Positions 35,713 through 45,033 are shown, counted from the first letter of the stretch. The stretch is 64,000 nt of DNA from Lachnospiraceae bacterium 28-4 (GCA_000403275.2 KE159598.1:894356-958355); one strand, 5' to 3'. The notes: a model not told the origin generated them from the sequence alone. Made by a program: numbers and translations.

Positions 35713-37455
35713 TCATGATTCCCGGATTTGCTGGAGGCCGCTGATATCGGAATCGATTACCATGGAATAGTTGGTATGGTAAATGACAAATCCTGGTTTC
35801 CCGCCGTTGGTTTTTTTTACGTTCTTTTTTTCCGTATAATCGATCTCCGCCTTTTCCTGTCCTCTGGCCCTGGAATAATAAGCGGCCAGCTTTGCCGCTT
35901 CCTCAAAAGTGCGGTCGGGCAGAGTATCCCCGTTTGTTTTTACGATCACATGGGAACCGGGAAGGCCTTTGGCATGGAACCACCAATCGTTACCGGAAGC
36001 AAAACGGAAGGTCAGTTCATCGTTTTGCAAATTGTTTTTTCCAACATAAATGTGGTATCCGTCGCTGCTGATATAATGGAAAGGACGGCTCGTGATCTTA
36101 ACTTTTTTATCACCGCTTTTCCGGCGGATATAACCGTTTTGAACAAGTTCTTCCCTGATCTGGACAAGATCTTCTTCAGCCGCCGCGATATCCAGGGACG
36201 CGCTGATGGATTCCAGATGTTCGATCTCTTCTTTTACTTCCAGAGTCAGTGTGGACAGCGCTTCGTAGGTACGTTTCATTTTATTATATTTTTCAAAATA
36301 TTTTTTTGCGTTTTCCAGCGGAGCCAGAGTGGGATCCAGAGGAATTGTAATATCTTCGTCGGTATAATAGTTTCTGGCCGTTATGGATGGATCCCCGGGG
36401 GAAGCCTGATATCCATAAGTGTTGAGCAGTTCGCCGTAAACTCTGTATTTTTCTCTTTTTTCGGTATCTTTTATCTGCCGCAGCTGGAGATCGTATTTTT
36501 TCACATTGCGTTCCAGCGCTGTTTGGACGATCCTGCGCAAATCTGCGGACTTCTGCCGGATCCTGCTGATGGAATTTCTCTGGGCGTAATACCGTTCCAG
36601 CATGGCGCTGACAGAAGCTTCTTCTCTTCTTTCCTCCGCCTGATACATTGTGAGGGGAAGAACGGAAAATTCCACAGGAGAACCGAATTCATAAACAATA
36701 TTCGGGGTAAAATTCCCGGTTTGGATATCGTTTACCGCGCTTTGAAAAACATCATATAATTTTTGCATTCCGTCTTCTGAAAGAGAGGCCGTGGAAGCGT
36801 CTCCATCCAGCCCGGCGCGGAAACAAAGTTCCTGGGCGAATACGGGAGAGAAGCCCGTATAAGAAGCGTAAAGCGTCTTATAAACCGGTTGGCTGCCGGA
36901 AAGAATAGTCTGAAGAAATTCCTCCCGGTTTGTATCCAGCGCATTCTTTTTTTTCTGTGTTTCCGGAATAAAGTAGGGACGGCCGGGCAATACTTCCCTG
37001 ACGCTGCTGACCATACCGGAAATATGCTTGATACTGTCGATGATCATATCTTTATCGTCAATAAAAATAATATTACTGTGCTTTCCCATAATTTCAATCA
37101 CCAGGTTTTTCCTGCACAAATCGCCCATCTCATTCAAATGCTCAACCTGGATTTGGACGATTCGCTCCAGCCCTGGCTGGGAGATTCCTATGATACGCCC
37201 ATTTTGAATATGTTTTCTGAGCAGCATACAGAAGCCGGGAGCTGTCATCGGACTCTGCTTATTGTTTTCCGTCAGATAAATCAGAGGCAGGGAAGCGCTG
37301 GCCGAGATAAAAAGCCGCTTCTGTCCGCCGTTTACTTTTATCGTGAGCATCAACTCATCGCTTTCCGGCTGTGCTATTTTATAAATCCGCCCTCCGAGAA
37401 GGCTGTCATTCAATTCCTTTACGATACCGGCGATCGTTACTCCGTCAAATGCCAT
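35713..37455 (-). CDS. rqcH: RqcH / NFACT family protein (ribosome-associated quality control)
   Basis: RqcH binds stalled 50S-peptidyl-tRNA complexes and directs C-terminal alanine tailing; older annotation calls it fibronectin-binding protein. The 580-residue protein has the NFACT-N domain (AFDGVTIAGIVKELNDSLLGGRIYKI), helix-hairpin-helix and coiled-coil middle, and the NFACT-R domain with GNDWWFHAKGLPGSHVIVKT near the end. ATG 37455 is 8 nt after GAGGA; 37461 is too close. It is on the minus strand and divergent from yicC. Confidence 0.93.
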   Translation of the reverse strand: MAFDGVTIAGIVKELNDSLLGGRIYKIAQPESDELMLTIKVNGGQKRLFISASASLPLIYLTENNKQSPMTAPGFCMLLRKHIQNGRIIGISQPGLERIVQIQVEHLNEMGDLCRKNLVIEIMGKHSNIIFIDDKDMIIDSIKHISGMVSSVREVLPGRPYFIPETQKKKNALDTNREEFLQTILSGSQPVYKTLYASYTGFSPVFAQELCFRAGLDGDASTASLSEDGMQKLYDVFQSAVNDIQTGNFTPNIVYEFGSPVEFSVLPLTMYQAEERREEASVSAMLERYYAQRNSISRIRQKSADLRRIVQTALERNVKKYDLQLRQIKDTEKREKYRVYGELLNTYGYQASPGDPSITARNYYTDEDITIPLDPTLAPLENAKKYFEKYNKMKRTYEALSTLTLEVKEEIEHLESISASLDIAAAEEDLVQIREELVQNGYIRRKSGDKKVKITSRPFHYISSDGYHIYVGKNNLQNDELTFRFASGNDWWFHAKGLPGSHVIVKTNGDTLPDRTFEEAAKLAAYYSRARGQEKAEIDYTEKKNVKKTNGGKPGFVIYHTNYSMVIDSDISGLQQIRES

Positions 37456-37546
37456 AATCATATCCTCTTAATTTTAATAGATGAATAAGGTGCAGCCAAC
37501 AAGAGTCCCGTTTATTCACATAACCGTACAGTTTAGCGCCCCAACC

Positions 37547-37574
37547 ATAATAACAAATAATTTACTTCCTGCAA
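37547..37574 (-). promoter_or_regulatory. Possible promoter of the rqcH gene
   Basis: On the minus strand TTGCAG (plus 37569-37574), 16 bp, TATTAT (plus 37547-37552), about 90 bp before the start. Confidence 0.5.
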
Positions 37575-37689
37575 CCTAATGATTTTACAATATTTCCTAT
37601 CGTTTTTCAATGAATTTTATCGGGACACCAAAAATCAATGATGGCGGATGGTATGGCGTGGCGGAAGAAAGGCGGATGGCGCAGGGCTG

Positions 37690-37936
37690 GGAGAGAGGGG
37701 CGGGGCTGGCGGGAGGCGCAGTTTTGTCTTGAGCTTTCCATCAGATTTCACTAATGAAATGGATATACGATGTTCAAACGGCCGGGCTGGGAGCAACGGA
37801 CATCCTGTCCTATGCTCCCTAAAACCGCATCCATGCTGTTTTCCCTCGTCTGCTGACCATTTCATAAGTGAAATTGCTGATGGGACGCAACAGACAAAAC
37901 TACGCATCCCGCCATCCCCGCCCCATTCAAACAATC
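37690..37936 (-). repeat. Structured intergenic repeat, copy 3 (reverse orientation)
   Basis: Read on the minus strand it has the same core as copies 1 and 2 (core 37738-37883): the AATTTCACTTATGAAAT pair, an AAAACAGCA/TGCGGTTTT stem, and GGGAGC/GCTCCC around the invariant TAGGACA-GGA-TGTCCGT. Outer arms are copy-specific: GGGGCGGGGCTGGCGGG on the left and GGGGCGGGGATGGCGGG (reverse complement) on the right, with GCAGTTTTGTCTTG / GTAGTTTTGTCTG next. It ends 2 bp before the yicC -35 box. The G-rich DNA at 37640-37690 has no counterpart on the other side. Confidence 0.85.
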
Positions 37937-37937
37937 C

Positions 37938-37966
37938 TTGACTGGAAGGATGAGGTATTCTATAAT
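37938..37966 (+). promoter_or_regulatory. Promoter of yicC
   Basis: TTGACT (37938-37943), 17 bp, TATAAT (37961-37966). It abuts the end of structured repeat copy 3. Confidence 0.8.
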
Positions 37967-38010
37967 AATATGAAATACGCAAGAACATTGATTGGAGATG
38001 GCGGAAGATC

Positions 38011-38889
38011 ATGATAAAAAGTATGACAGGCTTCGGCAGAAATGAAGTGTCGGAAGAAAAACGTAAGATCACGGTAGAGATCAAGTCGGTGAACCACAGA
38101 TATTTGGATGTTAATATTAAGATGCCGAAAAAGCTGAGTTTCTTTGAAGCTGCCATTCGGACAGAACTGAAAAAATATATGCAGCGGGGAAAAGTGGATG
38201 TATTTATCGCCTATGAAGATTTTACCGAATCCAATGTATGCGTGAAATATAATAAAGAACTTGCGGCAGAATATATGAGCTATCTGGAGAAAATGGCGGA
38301 AGATTTTGGACTGGATAATGACATCAGAGTTTCGGCGTTATCCCGTTATCCGGAAGTTTTAACGATGGAAGAGCAGTCTGTAGACGAGGAAGAGATATGG
38401 AAGGCTCTGTGCGGCGCTGTGCAGGGAGCGGCCGAAAAGTTTGCGGAAACGAGGTTGAAGGAGGGGGAAGCACTGAAAACCGATTTGATTGCCAAACTGG
38501 ACGGGATGCTGGATCATTTGTCCTTTATTGAAGAACGTTCGCCGCAGCTCGTGGAGGAATATAAGGATAAGCTGAGAGAGAGGGTACGCGAACTGCTGGA
38601 AGATACCCAGATAGAAGAAAGCCGCCTTCTGCTTGAAGTAACGCTTTTTGCGGATAAAATATGCGTGGACGAGGAATTGGTTCGTTTAAGGAACCATATA
38701 GAGACGACGAGGCAGACGCTGGTGGATGGCGGAAGCATCGGGAGGAAGCTGGATTTTATTGCCCAGGAAATGAACAGAGAGGCGAATACGATCCTTTCCA
38801 AAACAAATAATATGGAAATTTCTAATCGGGCGATCGAACTGAAAACAGAGATCGAGAAGGTACGGGAGCAGATACAGAATATAGAATAA
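38011..38889 (+). CDS. yicC: YicC/YloC family endoribonuclease-like protein
   Basis: The 292-residue protein has the family start KSMTGFGRNEV, SVNHRYLDVNIKMP, and C-terminal DUF1732 (FIAQEMNREANTILSKTNNMEIS). E. coli YicC has RNase activity. GGAGATGGCGGAAG precedes the ATG. Followed at 16 bp by remA, gmk and rpoZ, a conserved Firmicute string. Confidence 0.93.
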   Translation: MIKSMTGFGRNEVSEEKRKITVEIKSVNHRYLDVNIKMPKKLSFFEAAIRTELKKYMQRGKVDVFIAYEDFTESNVCVKYNKELAAEYMSYLEKMAEDFGLDNDIRVSALSRYPEVLTMEEQSVDEEEIWKALCGAVQGAAEKFAETRLKEGEALKTDLIAKLDGMLDHLSFIEERSPQLVEEYKDKLRERVRELLEDTQIEESRLLLEVTLFADKICVDEELVRLRNHIETTRQTLVDGGSIGRKLDFIAQEMNREANTILSKTNNMEISNRAIELKTEIEKVREQIQNIE

Positions 38890-38905
38890 GAAAAAGGTTA
38901 GTTTG

Positions 38906-39166
38906 ATGAATACGCTGATTCATATAGGTTTCGGAAATATAGTGAACACGGAAAAAATAATAGCTGTTGTCAGCCCCGATTCTGCGCCTGTGAAAAGGAT
39001 GGTGCAGCATGCGAGGGAATCGGGGATGGCAATCGATGCTACCCAGGGGAGAAAAACGAAGTCGGTGCTCGTTATGGAAAACAGCCAGCTGGTGCTGTCA
39101 GCGCTTTTACCGGAAACGATCGCGAACAGGGCACAGACGGAAAGCGGAGAGATAAATGAAACGTAG
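38906..39166 (+). CDS. remA: RemA/DUF370 family regulatory protein
   Basis: An 86-residue DUF370 protein (LIHIGFGNIVNTEKIIAVVSPDSAP, then RGRK-like QGRKTKSVLVM). In Bacillus RemA is a DNA-binding activator of matrix genes; in clostridia the role is unknown. ATG 38906 is used (a TTG lies just before it). It overlaps gmk by 11 bp. Confidence 0.9.
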   Translation: MNTLIHIGFGNIVNTEKIIAVVSPDSAPVKRMVQHARESGMAIDATQGRKTKSVLVMENSQLVLSALLPETIANRAQTESGEINET

Positions 39167-39791
39167 GGGTATTTTGGTTGTTGTTTCAGGATTTTCAGGG
39201 GCGGGAAAAGGAACCCTGATGAAGAATCTGTTAAAAACTTATGATAATTATGCATTATCCATTTCCATGACGACCCGCCAGCCCAGAGAAGGGGAGAAAG
39301 AAGGAAGGGAATATTTTTTTGTATCCGAAGAAATGTTTAAAGAAAAGGCGGCACAGGAAGGGCTGATAGAGTACGCTTGTTACTGCGGCAATTATTACGG
39401 AACGCCGAGAGAGTATGTGGAGACACAGCTTGAAATGGGCAAGGATGTGCTTTTAGAGATTGAAATACAGGGTGCTTTGAAGGTGAAGAAAAAATTTCCG
39501 GCCGCCCTGTTGCTTTTCGTGATGCCGCCGTCAGCAGAGCAATTAAAGAAACGTCTGGCGGGCAGGGGGACGGAGACGCCGGAGGTAATCGAAAAGAGGC
39601 TCTGCCGTGCCGTAGAAGAAGCGGAAGGCATTGAAAATTATGATTATATTGTAATAAACGATGATTTGGAGATGTGTACCAAGGAACTTCATTCCATCAT
39701 CAAAGCGGCGCATAATGCCGTCGCCAGGAATGAAACATGGATAGAAAATATGAGACAGGAACTGAACGTTCTGGTGAAAGGAGAAAAATAA
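39156..39791 (+). CDS. gmk: Guanylate kinase
   Basis: Phosphorylates GMP to GDP. The 211-residue protein shows the P-loop SGFSGAGKGTL (Lys18), SISMTTRQPREGE and the GMP-binding region around YGTPREYVE, and DVLLEIEIQGALKVKK. Start overlaps remA; the stop shares bases with the rpoZ start (TAATG). Confidence 0.97.
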   Translation: MKRRGILVVVSGFSGAGKGTLMKNLLKTYDNYALSISMTTRQPREGEKEGREYFFVSEEMFKEKAAQEGLIEYACYCGNYYGTPREYVETQLEMGKDVLLEIEIQGALKVKKKFPAALLLFVMPPSAEQLKKRLAGRGTETPEVIEKRLCRAVEEAEGIENYDYIVINDDLEMCTKELHSIIKAAHNAVARNETWIENMRQELNVLVKGEK

Positions 39792-40063
39792 TGTTACATC
39801 CATCTTATTCAGATTTAATGAAGGTAGTCAACAGCGAGGTAGAACCGGGGGAAGCGCCGGTAGTAAACAGCAGGTATTCTATCGTTATGGCAACGTCCAA
39901 AAGGGCCAGGCAGATTATCGGCGGCGAAGAGCCGATGGTAGAAGGAAAGGGGAAAAAACCTTTATCCGTTGCAGTGGAGGAATTAAATCAGGGGAAGATT
40001 AAGATCTTAAGCGAAGAAGAGGTTCAGGAAGAAGAAAACGGTATGGAGCAGGAGGAAGCGTAA
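39791..40063 (+). CDS. rpoZ: RNA polymerase omega subunit
   Basis: The 90-residue protein has the omega signature: SRYSIVMATSKRARQI. It helps assemble and stabilise RNA polymerase. It starts on the last base of gmk, and the C-terminal half is acidic and less conserved. Confidence 0.93.
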   Translation: MLHPSYSDLMKVVNSEVEPGEAPVVNSRYSIVMATSKRARQIIGGEEPMVEGKGKKPLSVAVEELNQGKIKILSEEEVQEEENGMEQEEA

Positions 40064-40096
40064 AGAGAATTTTCGGGGCATATGAGCAGGGGGCTA

Positions 40097-40115
40097 TGCA
40101 CGGTAAAGCTGTGCA
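40097..40115 (+). promoter_or_regulatory. Small hairpin before rimO with loop GGTAAAGCT
   Basis: TGCAC (40097-40101) pairs with GTGCA (40111-40115) around a 9-nt loop, followed by AGAAGTGGAGAG. A near-identical arrangement with a different stem occurs at 50100-50118 before a NUDIX gene. Confidence 0.6.
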
Positions 40116-40130
40116 GAAGTGGAGAGAAAA

Positions 40131-41468
40131 ATGAAAATATTATTGGTATCCCTTGGATGTGATAAGAACCTGGTGGATTCCGAAGTGATGCTGGGCATGT
40201 TGGCGGAAAAAGGATATACTTTTACGAACGACGAAGCGGAAGCTGAGATCGCAGTCGTGAATACATGCTGCTTTATCAACGATGCGAAGGAAGAGAGCGT
40301 GAACGCCATATTGGAAATGGCGGAACTTAAGAAATCGGGGCAGCTGAAAGCCCTGATTGTAACAGGCTGTCTGGCCCAGCGTTATCAGAAAGAAATACGG
40401 GAAGAGATAGAAGAAGTGGACGCGATTATCGGCACTTCGGCGATCGATAAAATAGCGGAAACAATCGAAGATGCCATTGCGGGTGAAAGCAGAGAGCATA
40501 TGCTGCCTTTGGACGGAAAGCTGTCGGGAAATAGAAAAAGAATGGTGACGACCGGCGGCCATTACGCATATCTGAAAATAGCGGAAGGCTGTGATAAACG
40601 TTGCACATATTGCATTATACCGGCCATAAGGGGAGAATACCGGAGCGTTCTGATGGAAGAGCTGACGGCTGAGGCGGAAACGCTGGCGGCCGGGGGAGTA
40701 AAGGAATTGATTTTGGTTGCCCAGGAGACGACTCTTTACGGCCTGGATTTGTATGGGGAGAAGAAACTTCCGGAACTCTTGGCAAGGTTATGCAGGATTC
40801 CTGGGCTTTATTGGATTCGTATCTTATATTGTTATCCGGAAGAAATTACGGACGATCTGATCCGGGTAATAAAGCAGGAAGAAAAAATATGCCATTATCT
40901 CGATATACCGGTGCAGCATGGTTCGGACAGTGTTTTAAAGAGAATGGGAAGAAAGACGAATAGCGAACAGATACGGAACATGGTAAAAAAATTAAGGGAA
41001 AATATTCCTGATATCTGTCTGCGAACCACTTTAATCACAGGTTTTCCGGGCGAGACGGAGAAAGACCATGAAACGCTGATGGAATTCGTGGATGAGATGG
41101 AATTTGACCGCCTTGGAGTTTTTACTTATTCGCCGGAGGAAGGTACTCCCGCGTCCCTTATGCCGGATCAGGTCGGAGAAGACGTAAAGGAAAAACGAAG
41201 GGATGCTATTATGGAACTCCAGCAGGAAATCGCTTATGAAGCGGCGGGGAAGATGGAGGGAAAGAGCGTTGACGCCATGATAGAGGGAAAGATTGCGGAC
41301 GAAGATGCTTATGTGGCGAGGACGTATAAAGATGCGCCCAATGTGGACGGATATCTTTTTATTCATACAGACAGGCAGCTTATGAGCGGTGATTTTGTAA
41401 AAGTCCGGATCACAGGTTCTTATGAATATGATTTGATAGGAGAAATATGCGATGAATTTACCGAATAA
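40131..41468 (+). CDS. rimO: Ribosomal protein S12 methylthiotransferase RimO
   Basis: RimO, a radical-SAM enzyme with two 4Fe-4S clusters, methylthiolates Asp89 of S12. The 445-residue protein has the UPF0004 cysteines (SLGCDKNLVDSE Cys10, NTCCFINDAKEES, VTGCLAQRY), the radical SAM motif EGCDKRCTYCIIP and a C-terminal TRAM domain. ATG 40131 is chosen because GTGGAGAG precedes it. The MiaB alternative is less likely given SLGCDKNLVDSE. It overlaps pgsA by 17 bp. Confidence 0.96.
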   Translation: MKILLVSLGCDKNLVDSEVMLGMLAEKGYTFTNDEAEAEIAVVNTCCFINDAKEESVNAILEMAELKKSGQLKALIVTGCLAQRYQKEIREEIEEVDAIIGTSAIDKIAETIEDAIAGESREHMLPLDGKLSGNRKRMVTTGGHYAYLKIAEGCDKRCTYCIIPAIRGEYRSVLMEELTAEAETLAAGGVKELILVAQETTLYGLDLYGEKKLPELLARLCRIPGLYWIRILYCYPEEITDDLIRVIKQEEKICHYLDIPVQHGSDSVLKRMGRKTNSEQIRNMVKKLRENIPDICLRTTLITGFPGETEKDHETLMEFVDEMEFDRLGVFTYSPEEGTPASLMPDQVGEDVKEKRRDAIMELQQEIAYEAAGKMEGKSVDAMIEGKIADEDAYVARTYKDAPNVDGYLFIHTDRQLMSGDFVKVRITGSYEYDLIGEICDEFTE

Positions 41469-41988
41469 ACTGACGATTTTAAGGATAGTGATGATTCCGT
41501 TTTTTGTCTTATTTATGCTGCTTCCGGTAACGGGGCCTTCGGATAAATGGATAGCGCTCGCTTTGTTTATAGCGGCGAGTCTGACGGATTTGCTGGACGG
41601 ACACATTGCGAGGAAATATAACCTGATCACCAATTTTGGTAAATTCATGGACCCACTGGCAGATAAACTATTGGTATGTTCGGCGCTGATCTGCCTGGTG
41701 GAACTGGGGAGGATTCCTTCCTGGATAGTAATTGTTATTATTGCCAGAGAATTCATTATCAGCGGATTCCGGCTGATTGCTTCGGATAACGGCGTAGTGA
41801 TCGCTGCCAGCTATTGGGGAAAGTTTAAGACAACTTTTCAGATGGTGATGATCTGCCTGATGATTGCCAATATGGATGCGCTTAGCCTTCTTACGAATAT
41901 CATTATGTGGATTGCGCTGGTATTGACGGTGGTGTCCTTGCTGGATTACCTTATAAAAAATAGAGACATTATGAAAGAAACAAAATAA
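41452..41988 (+). CDS. pgsA: CDP-diacylglycerol-glycerol-3-phosphate phosphatidyltransferase
   Basis: PgsA makes phosphatidylglycerol phosphate. The 178-residue membrane protein has the full CDP-alcohol phosphotransferase motif DGHIARKYNLITNFGKFMDP followed by LAD, in which the spacing D-G-x2-A-R-x8-G-x3-D-x3-D is exact, and about five membrane helices. It overlaps the rimO end, so the pair is co-translated. Confidence 0.96.
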   Translation: MNLPNKLTILRIVMIPFFVLFMLLPVTGPSDKWIALALFIAASLTDLLDGHIARKYNLITNFGKFMDPLADKLLVCSALICLVELGRIPSWIVIVIIAREFIISGFRLIASDNGVVIAASYWGKFKTTFQMVMICLMIANMDALSLLTNIIMWIALVLTVVSLLDYLIKNRDIMKETK

Positions 41989-42038
41989 CGGAGACGGCAG
42001 GTAAAATATTGTGAACGAAAAAATTTAAGAGGGCGATT

Positions 42039-43295
42039 ATGACAGTAGAATTAATATCGGTTGGAACGGAACTTTTGCTTGGAAATATCGTGAATACGAA
42101 TGCCGCATATTTGGCGGAAAAATGCGCGGATCTGGGATTGTCCTGCTTTTACCAGAGCGTGGTAGGAGATAACGAAGAGAGACTGGGCGCTGTATTGAAA
42201 GCGGCGCTGGAACGCTCGGATATTGTAATTTTATCGGGCGGCCTGGGGCCTACAGAGGACGATCTGACGAAAGAGGTTTCGGCAAAAGTGATGGGCCGTC
42301 AGCTGGTGATGCATGAACCGTCCAAAAAAAGAATTGAAGAGTATTTTACCAGCCGTAATATGGAACTGACGGAAAATAACTGGAAACAGGCGATGATGCC
42401 GGAGGGAGCCATTGCGGTAAATAATGAAAATGGAACGGCGCCGGGAGTTATTATAGAAGATGGGGAGAAAAAGGTAATTCTTCTGCCGGGGCCGCCAAAC
42501 GAAATGATTCCGATGTTTGAAAAAAGCATTATGCCTTATCTGGAAGGCAGCGATCCCGAAGTGATTTATTCTCAGACAGTAAAAATCTGCGGCGTTGGGG
42601 AAAGCAAGGCGGAAACATTGATCAAAGACATGATCGACAGCCAGAGCAATCCGACGATTGCCACTTATGCCAAAAACTGTGAAGTGCATCTGCGCGTTAC
42701 AGCAAAGGCTGCCGGCGAGAAGGAAGCGAAAAAGCTGGTAAAGCCGGTGGTGAAAGAACTGAAAAACCGGTTTGGCCCCTGTATTTATACGACGAATGCG
42801 GATATTACGCTGGAAAAGGCGGTAGTAGATCTCTTGATTGCAAATAAACTTACCGTGAGTACGGTGGAGTCTTGTACCGGCGGAATGCTGGCGGCAAGGC
42901 TTATCAATGTTTCAGGGGTTTCGGATGTGTATAAGTCAGGATATATTACTTATTCCAACAAGGCAAAAAGAAGAATACTGGGCATAAAAAAGGGACTGTT
43001 GGAAAAGAAAGGCGCGGTCAGCGAAGAGGTTGCGAAAGAGATGGCCAAGGGTGCCGCAGCGATATCCCGAGCGGAAGTGGCGGTATCGATTACCGGCATT
43101 GCGGGACCGGGAGGAGGAACGGAAGAAAAGCCGGTAGGCTTAGTATATATTGCTTGTAGTGTATGCGGTAAAATAAAAGTCAGGAAGTATAATTTCAGGG
43201 GAAACCGTGCGAAGATAAGGGAGACGGCCGTATCATCGGCATTAATTTTAATGCGGCAGTGTGTTCTGGAGTATTATAGCGAGGTTGCATTTTAG
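42039..43295 (+). CDS. cinA: CinA family protein (MoaB-like plus nicotinamide-nucleotide amidase)
   Basis: The 418-residue protein has an N-terminal MoaB/MogA domain (ISVGTELLLGNIVNTNAAYLAEK, LSGGLGPTEDDLTKEVSA) and a C-terminal CinA domain with VESCTGGMLAARL and SITGIAGPGGGTEEKPVG. It recycles NMN and is linked to competence/DNA-damage genes; recA follows two genes later as in many Firmicutes. Confidence 0.94.
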   Translation: MTVELISVGTELLLGNIVNTNAAYLAEKCADLGLSCFYQSVVGDNEERLGAVLKAALERSDIVILSGGLGPTEDDLTKEVSAKVMGRQLVMHEPSKKRIEEYFTSRNMELTENNWKQAMMPEGAIAVNNENGTAPGVIIEDGEKKVILLPGPPNEMIPMFEKSIMPYLEGSDPEVIYSQTVKICGVGESKAETLIKDMIDSQSNPTIATYAKNCEVHLRVTAKAAGEKEAKKLVKPVVKELKNRFGPCIYTTNADITLEKAVVDLLIANKLTVSTVESCTGGMLAARLINVSGVSDVYKSGYITYSNKAKRRILGIKKGLLEKKGAVSEEVAKEMAKGAAAISRAEVAVSITGIAGPGGGTEEKPVGLVYIACSVCGKIKVRKYNFRGNRAKIRETAVSSALILMRQCVLEYYSEVAF

Positions 43296-43351
43296 GGATT
43301 TTTCCCGTTGGTGCTTGGTTGCCGGCTTATGGCGACAGTATGGGGGTGGGT

Positions 43352-44698
43352 ATGGATAGACAGGATCAGACTACCGATGGAAAATTTGAGGGCGGAATTT
43401 TCAGTGGAATTGTGATGGAGGAGAACGGAGCAAGTTGTGAGCCAACCGATTTTTATCAGGCGGGCTTTGGCCAAACGGATACGAATCCTATGGAGACCCA
43501 TTATTTTAATAATGCTTCTGATTATATAAAAAAGCCGGAAGAGCCTTCCGGTAGAGTGGTAATGGAAGAAAAGTTTTCAGAAGATGTCAAGTTTTCAGAG
43601 CAAACAGAAAAACAGGAACATTCATCAGAAACGGAAATGCCAAGGGAGGCAGGAGCTTCCAGAGAAGCGGGGGTTCCGAAAGGAGTTGGGACTTCCAGAG
43701 AATCAGGAGCTTCCAGAGAAGCAGGAGTGTCGAAAGAGCCGGAGTTTCGGAAGAAAGAACTGGCATATGCTAATCGCAAGTGCGGCGAAGAAGGTTTCTG
43801 CCGGTGTAGGAACTGTCCGAACAGGCAGAAATCGGGGCAGACAGTTTTGGTGATTATATCCTTGACCGCAGTTGCGGCATTGGTGATCGCTTTTCTTGTT
43901 GTGGTATTCGGCCTCGTGACCGTTTCTTTATGGAAATCGGGGCAGCCGGCGGATGCCGGGGCAAATGGGACGGATGGAGAAAAAAGAACGTATTTTGAAA
44001 CGGAAACGCCCAAGGATGGGCCGGGAAATAAGTATGGGGAGATCCCTTTGCCAGAAACAGGAGCCGGTGGAGAATATTATGGCGAAATTGCCGATGCCGT
44101 TCGCACGGATTTGAATTATTCCATCGAATGGGAAAACTATGAATATGAAGGGAATAACGATAATGTGACGATTGCGGTGGATTACCCCGTAATCAAAGGT
44201 GACGTTCCTAATCTGGAAGTGATCAACGATATTATAGATGATGAAACGGAATACTTTGAAGAATATTACGAGGAATATTCCAAATATATGATGCCGGGAG
44301 AAAATTTTCTGGTATATTCGGAAGGTTATGTTACCTTTATGGATCAGGAGGTAATGAGCGTTGTATTTTGCGAAATGATATACACTGATTATTGGACTGA
44401 TTACGGTCTGTTCTGCTTGAATATCGATATGGAGAACGGGGTAGTGCTGGACAATAACAGCATTATGGATATTGACAACGAATTCGCTGTAGATTTCCGT
44501 AAAAGATGCAGACAGCAGAACGGAACAGTCAGCGACCTTGATTCTATGACGGATCAGGAAATTGTTCATTATCTTACAACTGGCGCTACCTCCATTTTGT
44601 TTTATACTCCGCTCGGAATGGAAGTGGGATTGAATATGGGGGAATATTATGTAACGGTGACATATACGGATTATGAGAAATTTCTTCAGAGATATTGA
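43352..44698 (+). CDS. Unrecognised membrane protein with repeat region and Cys-rich motif
   Basis: Probable start ATG 43352 (GGGGGTGGGT upstream); TTG 43319 and ATG 43340 are alternatives. The 448 residues contain a Lys/Glu-rich cytoplasmic part with imperfect repeats of the REAGASREAGVPKG kind (DNA repeats around 43650-43735), a short Cys-rich motif (KCGEEGFCRCRNCPN, four Cys, possible metal site), one membrane helix (about 168-195) and a large extracytoplasmic domain. The latter has the DUF4163/DUF3298 flavour of RsiV-like anti-sigma sensors, but no clear signature proves it. Function unknown; location between cinA and recA. Confidence 0.75.
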   Translation: MDRQDQTTDGKFEGGIFSGIVMEENGASCEPTDFYQAGFGQTDTNPMETHYFNNASDYIKKPEEPSGRVVMEEKFSEDVKFSEQTEKQEHSSETEMPREAGASREAGVPKGVGTSRESGASREAGVSKEPEFRKKELAYANRKCGEEGFCRCRNCPNRQKSGQTVLVIISLTAVAALVIAFLVVVFGLVTVSLWKSGQPADAGANGTDGEKRTYFETETPKDGPGNKYGEIPLPETGAGGEYYGEIADAVRTDLNYSIEWENYEYEGNNDNVTIAVDYPVIKGDVPNLEVINDIIDDETEYFEEYYEEYSKYMMPGENFLVYSEGYVTFMDQEVMSVVFCEMIYTDYWTDYGLFCLNIDMENGVVLDNNSIMDIDNEFAVDFRKRCRQQNGTVSDLDSMTDQEIVHYLTTGATSILFYTPLGMEVGLNMGEYYVTVTYTDYEKFLQRY

Positions 44699-44741
44699 CC
44701 GCCATATGGACGGGGCATCGATTTTAATAACCGCTTTTTTT

Positions 44742-44784
44742 GGAGACAGCATGAAAATTGGTTTTGTGCTGTTTCCGTTTTTTT
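44742..44784 (+). terminator. Terminator before the recA region
   Basis: GGAGACAGCA (44742-44751) pairs with TGCTGTTTCC (44767-44776), one wobble, followed by TTTTTTT. Confidence 0.85.
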
Positions 44785-44811
44785 GACTTGTTATTTTTTG
44801 CCGGATATGCT
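44783..44811 (+). promoter_or_regulatory. Possible upstream recA promoter
   Basis: TTGACT at 44783-44788, 17 bp, TATGCT at 44806-44811. It lies ~350 bp before recA; the leader between holds a hairpin (TTTCCTGTT / AACAGGAAA, about 44857-44881). Confidence 0.45.
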
Positions 44812-45004
44812 ACATTAAGAAAAGAATATTCGTGAGGGAACGGGAAATATGATCATTTCCTGTTTTCGTATAACAGGAAATTAGGCCGTAAACCGGCAAT
44901 CAATTCAGGCATATCGCCAAATTTTCACAAAAATAAACAGGATGAATATGCGAGGGATGTTTATGGGACTCATAATATGCTAGGATAGGTTTAATGAAAA
45001 ATGA

Positions 45005-45033
45005 TTGACAAAATCGAACATTTGTTTTATGAT
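45005..45033 (+). promoter_or_regulatory. recA promoter
   Basis: TTGACA (45005-45010), 17 bp, TATGAT (45028-45033). An SOS box lies in its spacer (45015-45028) and another just after it (45039-45052). Confidence 0.85.

Noticed and set aside
37648-37941. 97-codon frame across structured repeat copy 3
   Set aside because: It is a by-product of the repeat; the G-rich arms give a biased, low-complexity peptide.
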